Source: Betaproteobacteria bacterium
GTDB lineage: Bacteria; Pseudomonadota; Gammaproteobacteria; Burkholderiales; Casimicrobiaceae
Direction of reading: 5' to 3'
DNA: 64,000 nucleotides
Assembly: GCA_013298145.1 (NCBI GenBank)
Contig: JAAFJO010000001.1
Coordinates: 1 to 64,000, forward strand
The position numbers and the translations under genes are program-made. The notes under the pieces were generated by a model. That model ran no database searches. It was given only the letters and a program-made list of their open reading frames with translations, and had not been told where the DNA came from. Shown in pieces: positions 1 through 9,700 of this stretch. Every line of letters begins with the position of its first letter. Positions within the stretch are counted from its first letter, which is position 1.

Positions 1-86
1 GCAAAAAGATTGCTCCGCTGGAAGATCGCCCCTCCGTTACTGCGCTGTAGGTGGAATTTGGAGGCGAGCTAGCCGCTCAAAACCTG

Positions 87-109
87 AAACCCGCTTCGGC
101 GGGTTTTTT
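87..109 (+). terminator. Rho-independent terminator (bidirectional stem)
   Basis: The stem AAACCCGC / GCGGGTTT with a TTCG loop is followed by a run of T. It would end a plus-strand transcript entering from the left of the window. Because the stem is flanked by A and T, it may also act on the minus-strand ParB-like transcript. Confidence 0.8.
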
Positions 110-147
110 GTTGCTCGTGCGTTTTTATTCGCGATGCGCTGCGTCCG

Positions 148-1209
148 CTATTCATCGTCGCGGTAGCCTGGCGATCGCCGCGCAATCGACTCGCTCAATC
201 GCCGCTCCGCAGCGATGATTTGAGTCATGTGTGAATCGGTGAAATGCTCGCGGTGTGCGTTAATGCAGTTCGCAGCCGACATCGCGCTCACAACAATTGA
301 ATCCGCCACGCGATGAAACACGTCGGCGATCTGGCGATCGGTGAGCCCATCGGGTAGCGCTTCGCCCTTCAGGACGGCTTTGGCGATTTTTTCTGAGAGA
401 TCGCAATTCTTCTTGTTCTTCTTGAGCCACTCCTTACCGTTCGCGAGCGCGTGTTTGACGCGGTCTCGCTGTTCTTCCCGCGGGCTTTTGGCGATCTCGT
501 AGCCTTCGGCGAGCGAAATGTCGCCGGCTTTGACGGCGTTTAGGAGCGATTCATCACCGTGTTCGGACACACGCTTGCCCATCGCTGCGGTGGCGCGCGA
601 GATGCCGAGCTGCTCTGCTGATGCTTGCAGGGTATTGGGCGCGGGCGATTGCGGAGAGTTGTACGCGTCTGATGGGGCGGCACCGCTTTTTGAACCGTCT
701 GCGTTCTGCGCGGTTTCGGCTGCGTTACCCATGTCATCTATATGACCATCAAGATCTAATTTTAGATCTTGATGCTCTGTGCTGTCTGCTGTCGAGTTGC
801 CCGCTCGGAGCGTCTGACTGCCGTTGCTACGGTTCTGCCATGCACCCGTCCCAGGTCGTTGACCGCCGTGCGTCATCGTCGCCAGCTGCCCAGCGATCAA
901 CCCTTTCTGACCCGCCGTGAGGTGTCGATGCGCAAGATTGAGCGCAATGGTCAGCGCCTGCAGGTCCTGATCTTCCGCAACGCTCTCGAACACCGGCTCG
1001 ATGTTGAGCTCGGCGCAGGCACGCAGGCGATTCCAGCCGTCGAACACCAGGCGCTCGCCGATCAACTTGACCGAGACGTGCTGCCCCGACTGTCGCATCG
1101 ATGAGAGGAGCAGCGCGTAGTCCTCCGCCGCCATCAGGGGGAACACGGCAGAGTAGGGGTGTCGCTCGTAGGTTTTGTCACCGATGGTGATGCTGTCGTT
1201 GCTCATCAT
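148..1209 (-). CDS. ParB-like N-terminal domain protein
   Basis: The protein is about 353 residues. Its N-terminal region carries a ParB/Srx-like pattern (LVFDGWNRLRAC), then a conserved helical stretch around LNLAHRHLTAGQKG, a low-complexity Ser/Ala/Asn-rich linker, and a C-terminal region that may hold a helix-turn-helix (QLGISRATAAMGKRV). ParB-N folds bind or hydrolyse nucleotides and often sit in DNA-binding proteins of plasmids, phages and islands. No ParA ATPase lies next to it, so plasmid-style partition is unlikely. It is the last gene on the minus strand of the defence array, 162 bases after the DUF262 gene, and could be cotranscribed or have its own promoter. I chose the ATG at 1209 over a TTG at 1233; neither has a clear ribosome binding site. 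Its target and role are unknown. Confidence 0.7.
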   Translation of the reverse strand: MMSNDSITIGDKTYERHPYSAVFPLMAAEDYALLLSSMRQSGQHVSVKLIGERLVFDGWNRLRACAELNIEPVFESVAEDQDLQALTIALNLAHRHLTAGQKGLIAGQLATMTHGGQRPGTGAWQNRSNGSQTLRAGNSTADSTEHQDLKLDLDGHIDDMGNAAETAQNADGSKSGAAPSDAYNSPQSPAPNTLQASAEQLGISRATAAMGKRVSEHGDESLLNAVKAGDISLAEGYEIAKSPREEQRDRVKHALANGKEWLKKNKKNCDLSEKIAKAVLKGEALPDGLTDRQIADVFHRVADSIVVSAMSAANCINAHREHFTDSHMTQIIAAERRLSESIARRSPGYRDDE

Positions 1210-1371
1210 GTACACGCGTAAAAAAGCGTTCAATAATTGTCGAGCGGCGGCCGGAATGTATTCAACGAAAACCGCGGAATTCGCCGAACCATTGATTTAT
1301 CGCGAAAGCGGGGCTGTAGCGCCGTTTGGCATTCTTATAGCGTGAGCAAGCGAATCCCTGACCTGCAATTT

Positions 1372-3225
1372 CTACACGCGCGAAGTTTCAGTGAATTCGG
1401 CATCAGCCCCCCCTTCCTCGCCAAGCTCAGATCCACCGGTAGCAACTGCTGCCTTGCCCATCGCCCGCTCGACCAGTTTGACCAAGGCGGCCTTTCGGGC
1501 TTTGTAGAAGCCGTCGAAATCATCAGCACGGAGCGCCGTCGTATCGATGAGATGTGACCCGACGATGGTGTTCATCGGCGCGTCTGCCAGCTGAACCTGC
1601 GTGTGCGCCTGCAACTTTGACAAGTAGATCGATGGCGCATGCCCCCCGATCATTCGGTTCGCCTTGTAGGAGATCGGGGTCTTGTTGACGACCGTGTTGT
1701 AGACGGCGCGCTTGATACCGTTTTTCTCACACCAGTCCTGCGGAAAAATATGATGAATATCGAGCGCAAGCTCTTCGTCGTCGAGCTCCTGAATTTTCGC
1801 CTTCCAGAAAAAGTCTTGCGCACCTTCACGAAGCACCAGCACGTTCAGCCCTTTGTATGCAGCTGACAGGCGAGAGGTCATCGTGTCTAGGCGGTCCGGG
1901 CTGAAGGACGCATCCGCAATGGTTCGAGGGATCGCGGCGTCACTTTCGATCCATTGCAGAAGATCTTCAACGTCGTTTGCGATTCGAGTTTCGATGGCGC
2001 TGCCGTAAAGTTCGCCGAGAACGCCGCTCCAGTACCAATGAGAAAGTTTTTGGTAAATGCGCGGCTCAAGCCAGCGTTCGCGAAGGCGCGCGAGTACTGA
2101 GGCGAGCGGAGCCAGTTGTGTTCGATATGGCAATTCGCGTGGGCTCTTTACACATTCTTTGCGGAGAAACTTGGCTGCGAGTAGGAAGCCCGCTTCGACT
2201 TCATCTGCCCATTTGGCATACGCGCTCAAGGGCATGGCCAGTATCGACACTCGCTTTGCGCTCACCGGTTGCACGGACTTTCCAGTTTTCCCCGACGCTA
2301 CATCGGCACGGCGCAACTCCAGCGTGTGCAACATCGATACAGCCTGCAGAAAGTCCGTTGACTCCACCTGCGAAAGAAGCGCTTCTTTGCACAAGCGCTG
2401 ATACCGTCCCGATACATTTCGGGTGATGTTGCCATGCCAGTCATCACGCAGATTGAAGCCGTCAGCCGCGTAGGTCGCAGTGACTAGTTCGAAAACGTTG
2501 AGTGAGACACCACCTGTGTTGACCTTCTCGAAGACCAGACAAACCGCTTCCTTACTGGTGGCCTTACCCAACTGGATCACTGGTAGCTGGTAGTTTCGGA
2601 AGGCATTCAGTACCTGACGGCGGAACTGCATGTACAGGTCGAACTTTTCTGGCGCGTACTCTTGCAAGGCTTCTTCCCACGCATCCGAGTTCAGGATCTG
2701 ATCGCACGGAAAATAAAGCTGCTCGCACTCCTTCTGCGTCGTGCTCAAATCAAGATCGATCTGCCTGCCGAAGTTGGAGCGCTTGATCTTGTCCTCTTCA
2801 ATGGCCTCGATGGCGTCCTCCAAGCGGTCTCCGCCTTCCAACGCAACTTCGACGTTCCAGTAGTAGTGGCGTCGAATTGGTTTGCCTTTCTCTGTGCGGG
2901 TCTTTACTGCATCCTTGGTAGCTAGAACTTGCGTCAAGGTGGTGAGGCGTTGCTGTCCATCCAGGATCAGGAGTTCCGCCTCTGAAGCACCTGTCGGAGG
3001 AGCAATCCCCTCAACGGGTCGCACCTGGAATTTGGCCTCGCCCCCGGTTTCAAGCAGCATGACTGCACCCACCGGGAAGGACCGAGCGATGCTCACCAGA
3101 AGGCTGCGAATATGCTGGTCATCCCACACCCACCCACGCTGAAAGTCTGGCAACTGAATCTTCGCCTTGACGATTTCGGCGAGGATCTCCGGCAATAACC
3201 GCTTGGTGCTGTCGAAAGTGCTCAT
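1372..3225 (-). CDS. DUF262-DUF1524 fusion nuclease (GmrSD/SspE-like)
   Basis: The protein is about 617 residues. The N-terminal DUF262 domain contains LPDFQRGWVW and the DGQQR motif (residues about 89-93). In characterised relatives this motif belongs to the nucleotide-dependent DNA-modification-sensing part. The C-terminal DUF1524 domain contains the HNH-type motif LDIHHIFP near residue 490. Fused DUF262-DUF1524 proteins include the type IV restriction enzyme GmrSD, SspE and BrxU, which cut phage DNA depending on its modification. The ATG at 3225 is preceded by AAGGAAAAC, a good ribosome binding site; a longer reading to 3330 would overlap the upstream gene and lacks one. It lies 38 bases after the HNH gene in the array. 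The modification sensed here is not known. Confidence 0.85.
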   Translation of the reverse strand: MSTFDSTKRLLPEILAEIVKAKIQLPDFQRGWVWDDQHIRSLLVSIARSFPVGAVMLLETGGEAKFQVRPVEGIAPPTGASEAELLILDGQQRLTTLTQVLATKDAVKTRTEKGKPIRRHYYWNVEVALEGGDRLEDAIEAIEEDKIKRSNFGRQIDLDLSTTQKECEQLYFPCDQILNSDAWEEALQEYAPEKFDLYMQFRRQVLNAFRNYQLPVIQLGKATSKEAVCLVFEKVNTGGVSLNVFELVTATYAADGFNLRDDWHGNITRNVSGRYQRLCKEALLSQVESTDFLQAVSMLHTLELRRADVASGKTGKSVQPVSAKRVSILAMPLSAYAKWADEVEAGFLLAAKFLRKECVKSPRELPYRTQLAPLASVLARLRERWLEPRIYQKLSHWYWSGVLGELYGSAIETRIANDVEDLLQWIESDAAIPRTIADASFSPDRLDTMTSRLSAAYKGLNVLVLREGAQDFFWKAKIQELDDEELALDIHHIFPQDWCEKNGIKRAVYNTVVNKTPISYKANRMIGGHAPSIYLSKLQAHTQVQLADAPMNTIVGSHLIDTTALRADDFDGFYKARKAALVKLVERAMGKAAVATGGSELGEEGGADAEFTETSRV

Positions 3226-3263
3226 TGTTTTCCTTTTTCTTCCCTTGCTTTTCAGGCGCTTGC

Positions 3264-4028
3264 TCAGCGAGCCTGAAGCACTCGACCACGGTGTAGCGTC
3301 AAGTACGGCTGATGCAGCGCATTGACCCAACGCAACTTCATACCCGACGAAATGCCCAGGAGCTGCAAGTCTGCCCCCGCCAGCACAGGCGCGGTTACCA
3401 GTGAACCTTGCTCATCGAAGCTAACGAGGAAACGGTCAAACAGCGCATCCAGATTGGCGCTGAGCAAAAAACCATTGAACACATCCAAGCGCTCGGCGTC
3501 CGTCGCGCATTCGGCCCACGGTTTGGCGTGACTGGCGCGCAGCACTTCGGGTATGGCCACCCCGGTCACGGCGCATGCGCCACCCCAGTAGTCCAGCATT
3601 GCGTCGCGAAACTTGTTTTGCCCAACGCGCTGGCGAACCATACGTTCGACTTCAGTGCCGACTATGCCAGCGGGAAGCCCTGAAAGCTCCGTGGCAACAG
3701 CCTGTTGGTAATCGTTCGCGGCCTGACTGGGTAATGCACGAGAAAGGCTGGCCGCCCGGCGCAACAATGCTGCCAGTTCTGCCTCGGTAGCAACCCGAAA
3801 CGCCTTGGCGACCTGTGCCGCAGGAAAGCTGCGCTGCAACTCCGGCATCAAGGACTGCGAACCCGTTTCGAAGCGTACGTGATAAGCGCCGTTGTCCAAG
3901 CCAACCAGCGCGCGATTGGCATGACGCGCCGAGGCCAAGGTGACACAGCTCGCATCCGAGGCCACCACATGTTCAAAGCCATTGTCGTTGCCGGTTTTCT
4001 CGATGAGGGTGCGTTGCAGAGGGTTCAT
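3264..4028 (-). CDS. HNH endonuclease
   Basis: The protein is 254 residues. The C-terminal half has the pattern of HNH_2-type restriction nucleases: RVGQNKFRDAMLDYWGGACA, then a conserved His in LRASHAKPW, and FNGFLLSANLDALFDRFLVS. The N-terminal half has no domain I recognise and may recognise the target. The ATG at 4028 overlaps the stop of the upstream ligase gene (ATGA), so the two are probably translationally coupled. In many bacteria such HNH proteins stand alone or in defence islands. Here it is one of two HNH-type nucleases in the same transcription unit, the other being the DUF1524 part of the next gene. Catalytic activity is inferred from motifs only. Confidence 0.8.
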   Translation of the reverse strand: MNPLQRTLIEKTGNDNGFEHVVASDASCVTLASARHANRALVGLDNGAYHVRFETGSQSLMPELQRSFPAAQVAKAFRVATEAELAALLRRAASLSRALPSQAANDYQQAVATELSGLPAGIVGTEVERMVRQRVGQNKFRDAMLDYWGGACAVTGVAIPEVLRASHAKPWAECATDAERLDVFNGFLLSANLDALFDRFLVSFDEQGSLVTAPVLAGADLQLLGISSGMKLRWVNALHQPYLTLHRGRVLQAR

Positions 4029-4723
4029 TCCGGAATCCCTGATGGATTGAATGTTCGGTTCCACTCAATCGCCCGCTTGCGCCAGTGGGCGTCGATGGCT
4101 TGAGTGAAATCGGGGCGAACGAGCTTGGCGCGGGCGTCGCACCATTCGGTCGATTCGCGGCGGATGACCACTCCCTCCAGTGGGCCTACTCGGTAATGGC
4201 TCTGTTTGGTAGTGACTAGCTGCTTGAGCGCGGTCAGCGTGGTCTTTCCATGCACCACTGTCCGCACAGTTACCAATCCTGCACTACTGGCCAGTGCATT
4301 GCGGCACGTGCTGCTCCAGAAACGCTCCGCGCTGCGGTCGTACACATCAAACAGCAGGAACCAATCCGGCAGCGCGGCGTAATCCAACGAATGGCGCGCG
4401 GCACACCACTCACCAAAGAGAATCAGGTTGGGCGTAAGCGCGGCACGCAAGCCGTCATCGTGTTGTGCCAACCAAGCGGGCAAGCGGGCGAACTGCCCAG
4501 AATGGGGCTCCGCCAGATATTGCCCCCGGTTTTGCGCACGCAAGCTGCCATCTGGTGCGAGCGATAGGCCCACATTTGCGCCATCCAGCTTTTCCTCCAC
4601 CACTACATCGCCTGCAAGCAGGGCAGTCACCTCGTTGGGTGACAACACCTTGTCGTCACGCGGCGCGCCCTCGCCTAGCCAGGCTATGTGGGGTGTATGC
4701 GGGAAGCGGAAGAAGTCGGCCAT
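4025..4723 (-). CDS. RNA/DNA ligase-fold nucleotidyltransferase
   Basis: The protein is 232 residues. It carries the covalent nucleotidyltransferase signature: motif I EEKLDGANVG (K45 would be adenylated), a motif IV-like EGVVIRR near residue 195, and a motif V-like AKLVRPDF. Length and lack of extra domains fit the small RNA-ligase (Rnl2-like) group rather than replicative DNA ligase. Such enzymes seal nicks or breaks, often in RNA. The start at 4723 lies 4 bases after the stop of the PIN gene; an upstream extension would overlap that gene. Its place between a PIN nuclease and an HNH nuclease suggests repair of self damage or end processing, which is inference. Whether it acts on RNA or DNA cannot be told from the sequence. 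Confidence 0.8.
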   Translation of the reverse strand: MADFFRFPHTPHIAWLGEGAPRDDKVLSPNEVTALLAGDVVVEEKLDGANVGLSLAPDGSLRAQNRGQYLAEPHSGQFARLPAWLAQHDDGLRAALTPNLILFGEWCAARHSLDYAALPDWFLLFDVYDRSAERFWSSTCRNALASSAGLVTVRTVVHGKTTLTALKQLVTTKQSHYRVGPLEGVVIRRESTEWCDARAKLVRPDFTQAIDAHWRKRAIEWNRTFNPSGIPE

Positions 4724-4727
4724 AGGC

Positions 4728-5261
4728 TCATCCGGGCAATGCAGGCAACGGCTTGCCGGGGAACTTATTGCCATAAAACGCACAGGCATCACCCGGACAG
4801 AGGAATTCGACGCGAATTCCCTTGGCATGCAATGGCGGCCACCAATCCAGCCATTTGCAGTCTGCTGCTTGCAAGATCGGCGGTTTATTCGGGTGAGCAT
4901 GTGCAACTGCTGCGAATTTCCTGTCTGGCGCATCAAATAAGAGCTCCAGCGCCGGATCAGGAAACTCGGAGAAACAATTTTCTGACGTCTCCGTAAGTGG
5001 CATCTGTTCCACGCGCGCTGGATTCCCCGCCGCGCGTAGCAACCATTTCAAGAACACATCACCCACCCCTTTCGGTGGATTCAGGCTGGTTTTGTGCTGA
5101 TATTCACCCAGTATGCGATAGCCATCGTCAATCACGGCGATACCAGACTCTTGTATCGTCTGCAAACGCCGCACACATTCGGCCACACAGTCCGGTGACA
5201 CATCCGCATGTTGACCATTGGCCACCAACAGCACGTTCGTATCTATGACCGCCCGCATCAT
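4728..5261 (-). CDS. PIN-domain nuclease
   Basis: The protein is 177 residues. It opens with the PIN-type motif AVIDTNVLLVANG (first acidic residue D7), followed by a conserved acidic GEYQHK and a C-terminal DRKFAAVA and AADCKWLDW that complete the acidic metal site. PIN domains are usually single-strand RNA nucleases. Unlike VapC toxins it has no small antitoxin gene beside it. Instead its start overlaps the stop of the upstream AAA ATPase (ATGATGA at 5261-5255) and its stop is 4 bases before the ligase start, so an ATPase-PIN-ligase-HNH module is translated as a unit. The ATPase is the best candidate for controlling it. Substrate is unknown. Confidence 0.8.
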   Translation of the reverse strand: MMRAVIDTNVLLVANGQHADVSPDCVAECVRRLQTIQESGIAVIDDGYRILGEYQHKTSLNPPKGVGDVFLKWLLRAAGNPARVEQMPLTETSENCFSEFPDPALELLFDAPDRKFAAVAHAHPNKPPILQAADCKWLDWWPPLHAKGIRVEFLCPGDACAFYGNKFPGKPLPALPG

Positions 5262-6652
5262 TTCTTCTCAGCCGTAGCGAGCGCTTTCTTGCGCTCCATC
5301 GCCGCCAACGTGCGGCCTGCAATGTCAGCCATTTCGTCGCCAAAGAAGTTTTCAGGCCAGTTTTCGATCTCGCCAAACATGTTTAATCGAAGTGGTTCCA
5401 ACTCGGCAGCAGAACCATTTCGGCGGCAGAAGTAAACCGCAACATCTTCGGGTGACACAGCGCCTTCAGCGACACGACGCTGCAAGCGATTCAGAAAATG
5501 TTCGGAATGACTTTCAACAATCAGTTGAACATTGCGCGCCTCACCATTTTCACGGGCCTGCGTGGCAGAGATAAACACATCTGCCAGCTCGGCCTGCACT
5601 TGAGGATGTAGGTGTATTTCCGGTTGCTCCATCCATATCGTGGAATGGGGTGGGCAATAGAACGACTGAACCAGCGCGGGCAGCACCTGCGAGACACCAA
5701 ATCCGACATCGGTAATTTTTACTTCGCTGGCGGTCGCATGCGTTTTGACTAAGACCTCATATTCTTTTCGACCCTCAGCAACAGGCTTCACCGCGAAGCT
5801 CTCGATGATTCCAAGGTCTTTGAGCCACTGCGCGATGAATGCATCAAAGCGGGTCATATGCTTCTTGGGTCCGCGATTCAACATCCGTTCCTGCGCCGTC
5901 GCCGCCAAAATAGCAGCCACCGCAAGCTCACCTTTTTGTCCCACGCTTTCTGGCGTCTCGCCCGACCACGAATAGATGCGTTTCGGGTGCTCGCGCAACG
6001 GCCCAAGGTAGTAAACGCTATTGAGTGCCGCCTCTGTGCTCAGTGCAAAGTCTGACAAAAAATCTGCGTTCTGAAATCGAGCACGGCTTTGGTCGGAAAC
6101 ACGATAAAACTTATCCGGTTCATCGAGCGGCCAGCTTCGTCCTGTGTTTCGCACAAATTTGAATTCGTCAGAGGCGATGTCCAGTTTGCCTTTTTCATCC
6201 CTGCGGTAATCGACAGCAAGCTGAATGCTGTTGTTATGCACGAGTTGATAGCGCAGCACATCGACTCTAGGCTGCTCTTTGCTATCCGCTGAAAGCTTGA
6301 CCGAGAGCCTTAACTCTTCCCCCGTAAACTTTTTCTTGCTCAGAGGGTCTCGCGCCTCCAAACTTTTGCTGCGCGTTTGCCATCCCAGTTCAAACTCCAT
6401 GGCATTCTGCGCGTCGTGGTTATGCAGGCATTCGGTAAAGGTGCCCAAATCAATCAGGGCGTTGTCGTCGCCCAAGTGAAGCGGACGTTTACGGTCTGCT
6501 GACAACGTGGTTTGTTTAAGCGCAAGCAACAAATGGCCAAGGCTGCTTTTCCCCGCACTGTTCGCACCAAAAATAACCGTTAATGGCGCAAGCCGAATTG
6601 GGCCGGTGTCCCGCCACGCTTTGAAGTTCTTGATATGTAGAGAGGTCAACAT
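5258..6652 (-). CDS. AAA ATPase, ABC/SMC-like with DUF3696-type C-terminus
   Basis: The protein is 464 residues. It starts MLTSLHIKNFKAW, as RecF/OLD-type ATPases do, with Walker A GANSAGKSSL near residue 30, a signature-like VGFGVSQVLPAL near 320, Walker B WMEQPEIHLHP near 337 and a DUF3696-type LIVESHSEHFLNRLQRR. It has no TOPRIM domain, so it is not an OLD nuclease by itself. Such ATPases commonly sense or hold DNA and switch on a partner nuclease encoded next to them; here the PIN gene overlaps its stop. A GGAGAA element precedes the ATG. It lies 50 bases after the methyltransferase gene. Comparison with Septu PtuA (ATPase plus HNH) is reasonable, but the PIN and ligase partners differ. 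Confidence 0.85.
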   Translation of the reverse strand: MLTSLHIKNFKAWRDTGPIRLAPLTVIFGANSAGKSSLGHLLLALKQTTLSADRKRPLHLGDDNALIDLGTFTECLHNHDAQNAMEFELGWQTRSKSLEARDPLSKKKFTGEELRLSVKLSADSKEQPRVDVLRYQLVHNNSIQLAVDYRRDEKGKLDIASDEFKFVRNTGRSWPLDEPDKFYRVSDQSRARFQNADFLSDFALSTEAALNSVYYLGPLREHPKRIYSWSGETPESVGQKGELAVAAILAATAQERMLNRGPKKHMTRFDAFIAQWLKDLGIIESFAVKPVAEGRKEYEVLVKTHATASEVKITDVGFGVSQVLPALVQSFYCPPHSTIWMEQPEIHLHPQVQAELADVFISATQARENGEARNVQLIVESHSEHFLNRLQRRVAEGAVSPEDVAVYFCRRNGSAAELEPLRLNMFGEIENWPENFFGDEMADIAGRTLAAMERKKALATAEKK

Positions 6653-6702
6653 CAGTGCAATTCTCCTGCCTCTAATTTATTCCACGCCTCAAGCACGAGC
6701 CG

Positions 6703-9700
6703 TTACGTGCGGTATTCGCCGAATTCTTTCTGTTCTTTACTTTTGAGCACACGGAACGTTTCAGAGGGGTAATCCTCACCCATTACATCCGCAGGGTCGA
6801 GGATGTAGCGCAGCTCATCGCGAGTGAGGCCGTAGAGTTTCGCGTAGTAGGCGTCGAGTTCAGCGCGCAGTTGGGCGCGGCGGGTGGGGTTGAAGGTGAA
6901 GGGTTCGCCTTCAAAGCCTAGGTCTTGCGCCCATGGTTTCAGGTCGTGGGCGGTGTAGGTGAGTTCCAGCACGCGCGGGGCGATGAAGGCGAGGTCGGTC
7001 TCGGAGTAGTGCTCTGGTGTAAGAACCGGCAACTGTTTGTAGATAAAGTAGTTCATGTGCGTGCCACCCGTTTTATGGCGGGCAACAAAATCGAATGCAA
7101 GCGCACATAAATTGCCTAGCAATAATGCGTATTCCTGCGGATTTTCCCGCTCAGCGAAAAGCATGAGTGGCAGGTTATTCCCCACCCCCACCCTTGGCAC
7201 CACACTCGCAATCACCGTGCGTTCGTCCGTGGCGCGACAGATGTCCCGCCACCCCATCAGCCATTGGCGATCCCAGCTCCAGAACACATTGCCTTCACGG
7301 TCGCGTTTGATGAGGCGTTCTTGCACCTCGGCTTTGCTCATCCAGTAGCGCGGGGTGACGGCATAGCCGGGATTGGCTTTTTCAGATTCCGTCACATCGC
7401 GACTATCGCCCGCTGCCGTGTAAGTCGCCCAGCGGTGGTCAAACTGGTGGATCATTTTGGCTTCGTAAAGTGGCAAGCTGTCCGAGGCCGGCTTATCGAG
7501 GAATAGGTGGCTGTCGTTTGCCATGTCCAGCTGGCGCATAAAGCTGATTCCCCACGGGTTTTGTTCGGTTTCGATGAGCTGGGCGCCTTTGCCTTCGCCT
7601 TGCCACACAGCTTCGCGAATCAGCACGGGCGCGGCGCGGTAGAGTTTTTTGGTGAGCTCGGCATCGCGTTCGCTGCGGAAGACGGGACAGGTGAGCGTAT
7701 TGGGATTGATCAAGCGGAATTCGTCTGGCGTTAAGGTGAAACGGCGGCGCGGGTCGGACAGTTGGTGGACCTGGGTGGCGAAGCAGACGAATTCGGCGGC
7801 CTCGGCTTGGCCAAGGGTGAGCAGGCAAAATTTCATACGGCTATCGACTGCACCAAAGAGCTTGTCGCGGTTCTCAATGTCGAACAGGCTGATCAACCGG
7901 CCTTTTTGCGTGATTTCCCCAAAAAACGCTTTGGTGCTGTCGTCGGTGCCAATGCCGGTGGGCACGATGAATCCCGCACGACCGCTGGAATGAGTGATTT
8001 GGTGGATGGTTTCGGCAAACAAGGCGTAGGTGTTGACATCGCCGACGCCCGTGAGGGGGTAGCGGCCACCGTCAGGCTCGCCCACATGCATGAACACGCT
8101 AGTGGCTTCTGCGGTGCGGCGCGCACTAATGAATTCAGCATACAGGCGCTGTTCGGCTTCGCATTCGTGTGGGGCATGCTCTAACTGCGGGAATAGATGC
8201 TTGGCCAGCATGCCCTCGGCTAGCCACTGAATACGTTGGCTGCGTTCCGCCTTATTTTTGGCCTCGCCCACATCGCGGTGGCGCGTGGCGAAGAATTCTT
8301 CTTCTTGCAGCTTGATGCGCTCCCACGGCGGGTTGCCCAACACGCAATCAAAACCGCCGCTGGCGAACACCTGGGGGAAGGCTAAAGGCCAGTGCAGTAC
8401 GCGCGCCTCAGCGCAGGCGGTTTGTGCGGCAGCGAGCGCAGTCTGTTGCGCGGCGGACAAGGCATCGCCCAGCAATGTGAAATAAAGCGTGGCGCTGGTA
8501 GGCGTGCGCGTTTCATCGCCCTCACGTTTGGGGAGTAGGTAGGCTCCCAGGAGGAGATCGGCGGCATGCGCAATACGACTATTTTTAGCTTGCCCCAAGA
8601 AAGCAAGGTATTCCGCTTCTTTTTTAGCAATTTCTTGAGTCGTGTTTTCTGGCAGCGCCTCCAGCGCTTGCAGGGGCTCTAGACCACTGTCTGGGCTGCT
8701 GGCCACATCCAGCTGGCCGAAGGCACGGGCTTTGCGCTTTTTCTCTAGGTCTTTGAGGGCGGCGGCGTTGGCTTTGGCCAGTTGCTTGCAGACTTCCTTG
8801 TCATCGCCCGAGAGGGGTTTGAAGGCGTCTTTGGCAATACCCAATTCCAGCATCTTAAGATCGGTCAGCCCCAGTAGTGCATCACCCACTTGCAGGTGGT
8901 GATCGAGAAAGCCCAAGGGGCGGCCTTCTTCAAAGCCTTCCAGCCACAAGGCGGTGCGGGCCAGTTCGATCGCCATGGGGTTGCGGTCCACGCCAAAAAT
9001 GCAGCGGCTGACCACTTCGCGCAGGGCATGGCGGAAGTCTTGTTCGGTTTGTTCGCCATCCGCATTTACCAAACCCGCCCGCAATTGCGCGAGCTTTTCA
9101 GCCAGGCGGCGCGCGGCCGCCAGCAAGAAGTGGCCACTGCCGCAGGCGGGGTCGATCACACGGATTGCGAGCAGCGCTTCAACAGGCGATTCCGGCTGGG
9201 CGGCAATTCGCTGCTCGATGACTGGGTCGAGTGCGGATTTGATCAATTCCTGCACCAGCGAATCCGGCGTGTAATAGCTGCCGCTGAGCTTGCGGGCGTT
9301 ACCTGCTGTGCTGCCCTCACTGGTCAAGCCGACAAAGCCGAACTTGCGCGCAGGCAGGTCGATCTCCGGCACCAGTTCCAGCAGGCTTTCGTACACGCTG
9401 CCCAGCTCTTCCGGGCCCATGTTGCGGTAGTCCACCGGAGCCAACACACCCTTGTGGCTGGCCCAGCGCAGGTTTTGCATAGCGGCCAGCAGGTGGGCGT
9501 TGTCGAGGCTGGCGGCGTCCAGCGCTGGGCACTGGCTGGTGGCAAACAGTCCACCGAGGGCTGGCAAGGCCAGGCGCGATTCACCTTCGCTCAGACCCTT
9601 GAATACGATGCGCAGCGCTTGCCAGTGATCGTCAAAACGGTTGCGGGCGCGGCGCTTGAGGCATAGATCGCGCAGCCGAGCCATCGCGTAGCCTTCTGCG

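Noticed and set aside
1..50. Possible 3' end of a plus-strand gene (frame ending in TAG at 48-50)
   Set aside because: Only 15 codons are visible and all three frames are short; it cannot be told from chance.
148..1209. Plasmid-type partition function for the ParB-like gene
   Set aside because: There is no ParA gene or cluster of centromere-like repeats beside it.
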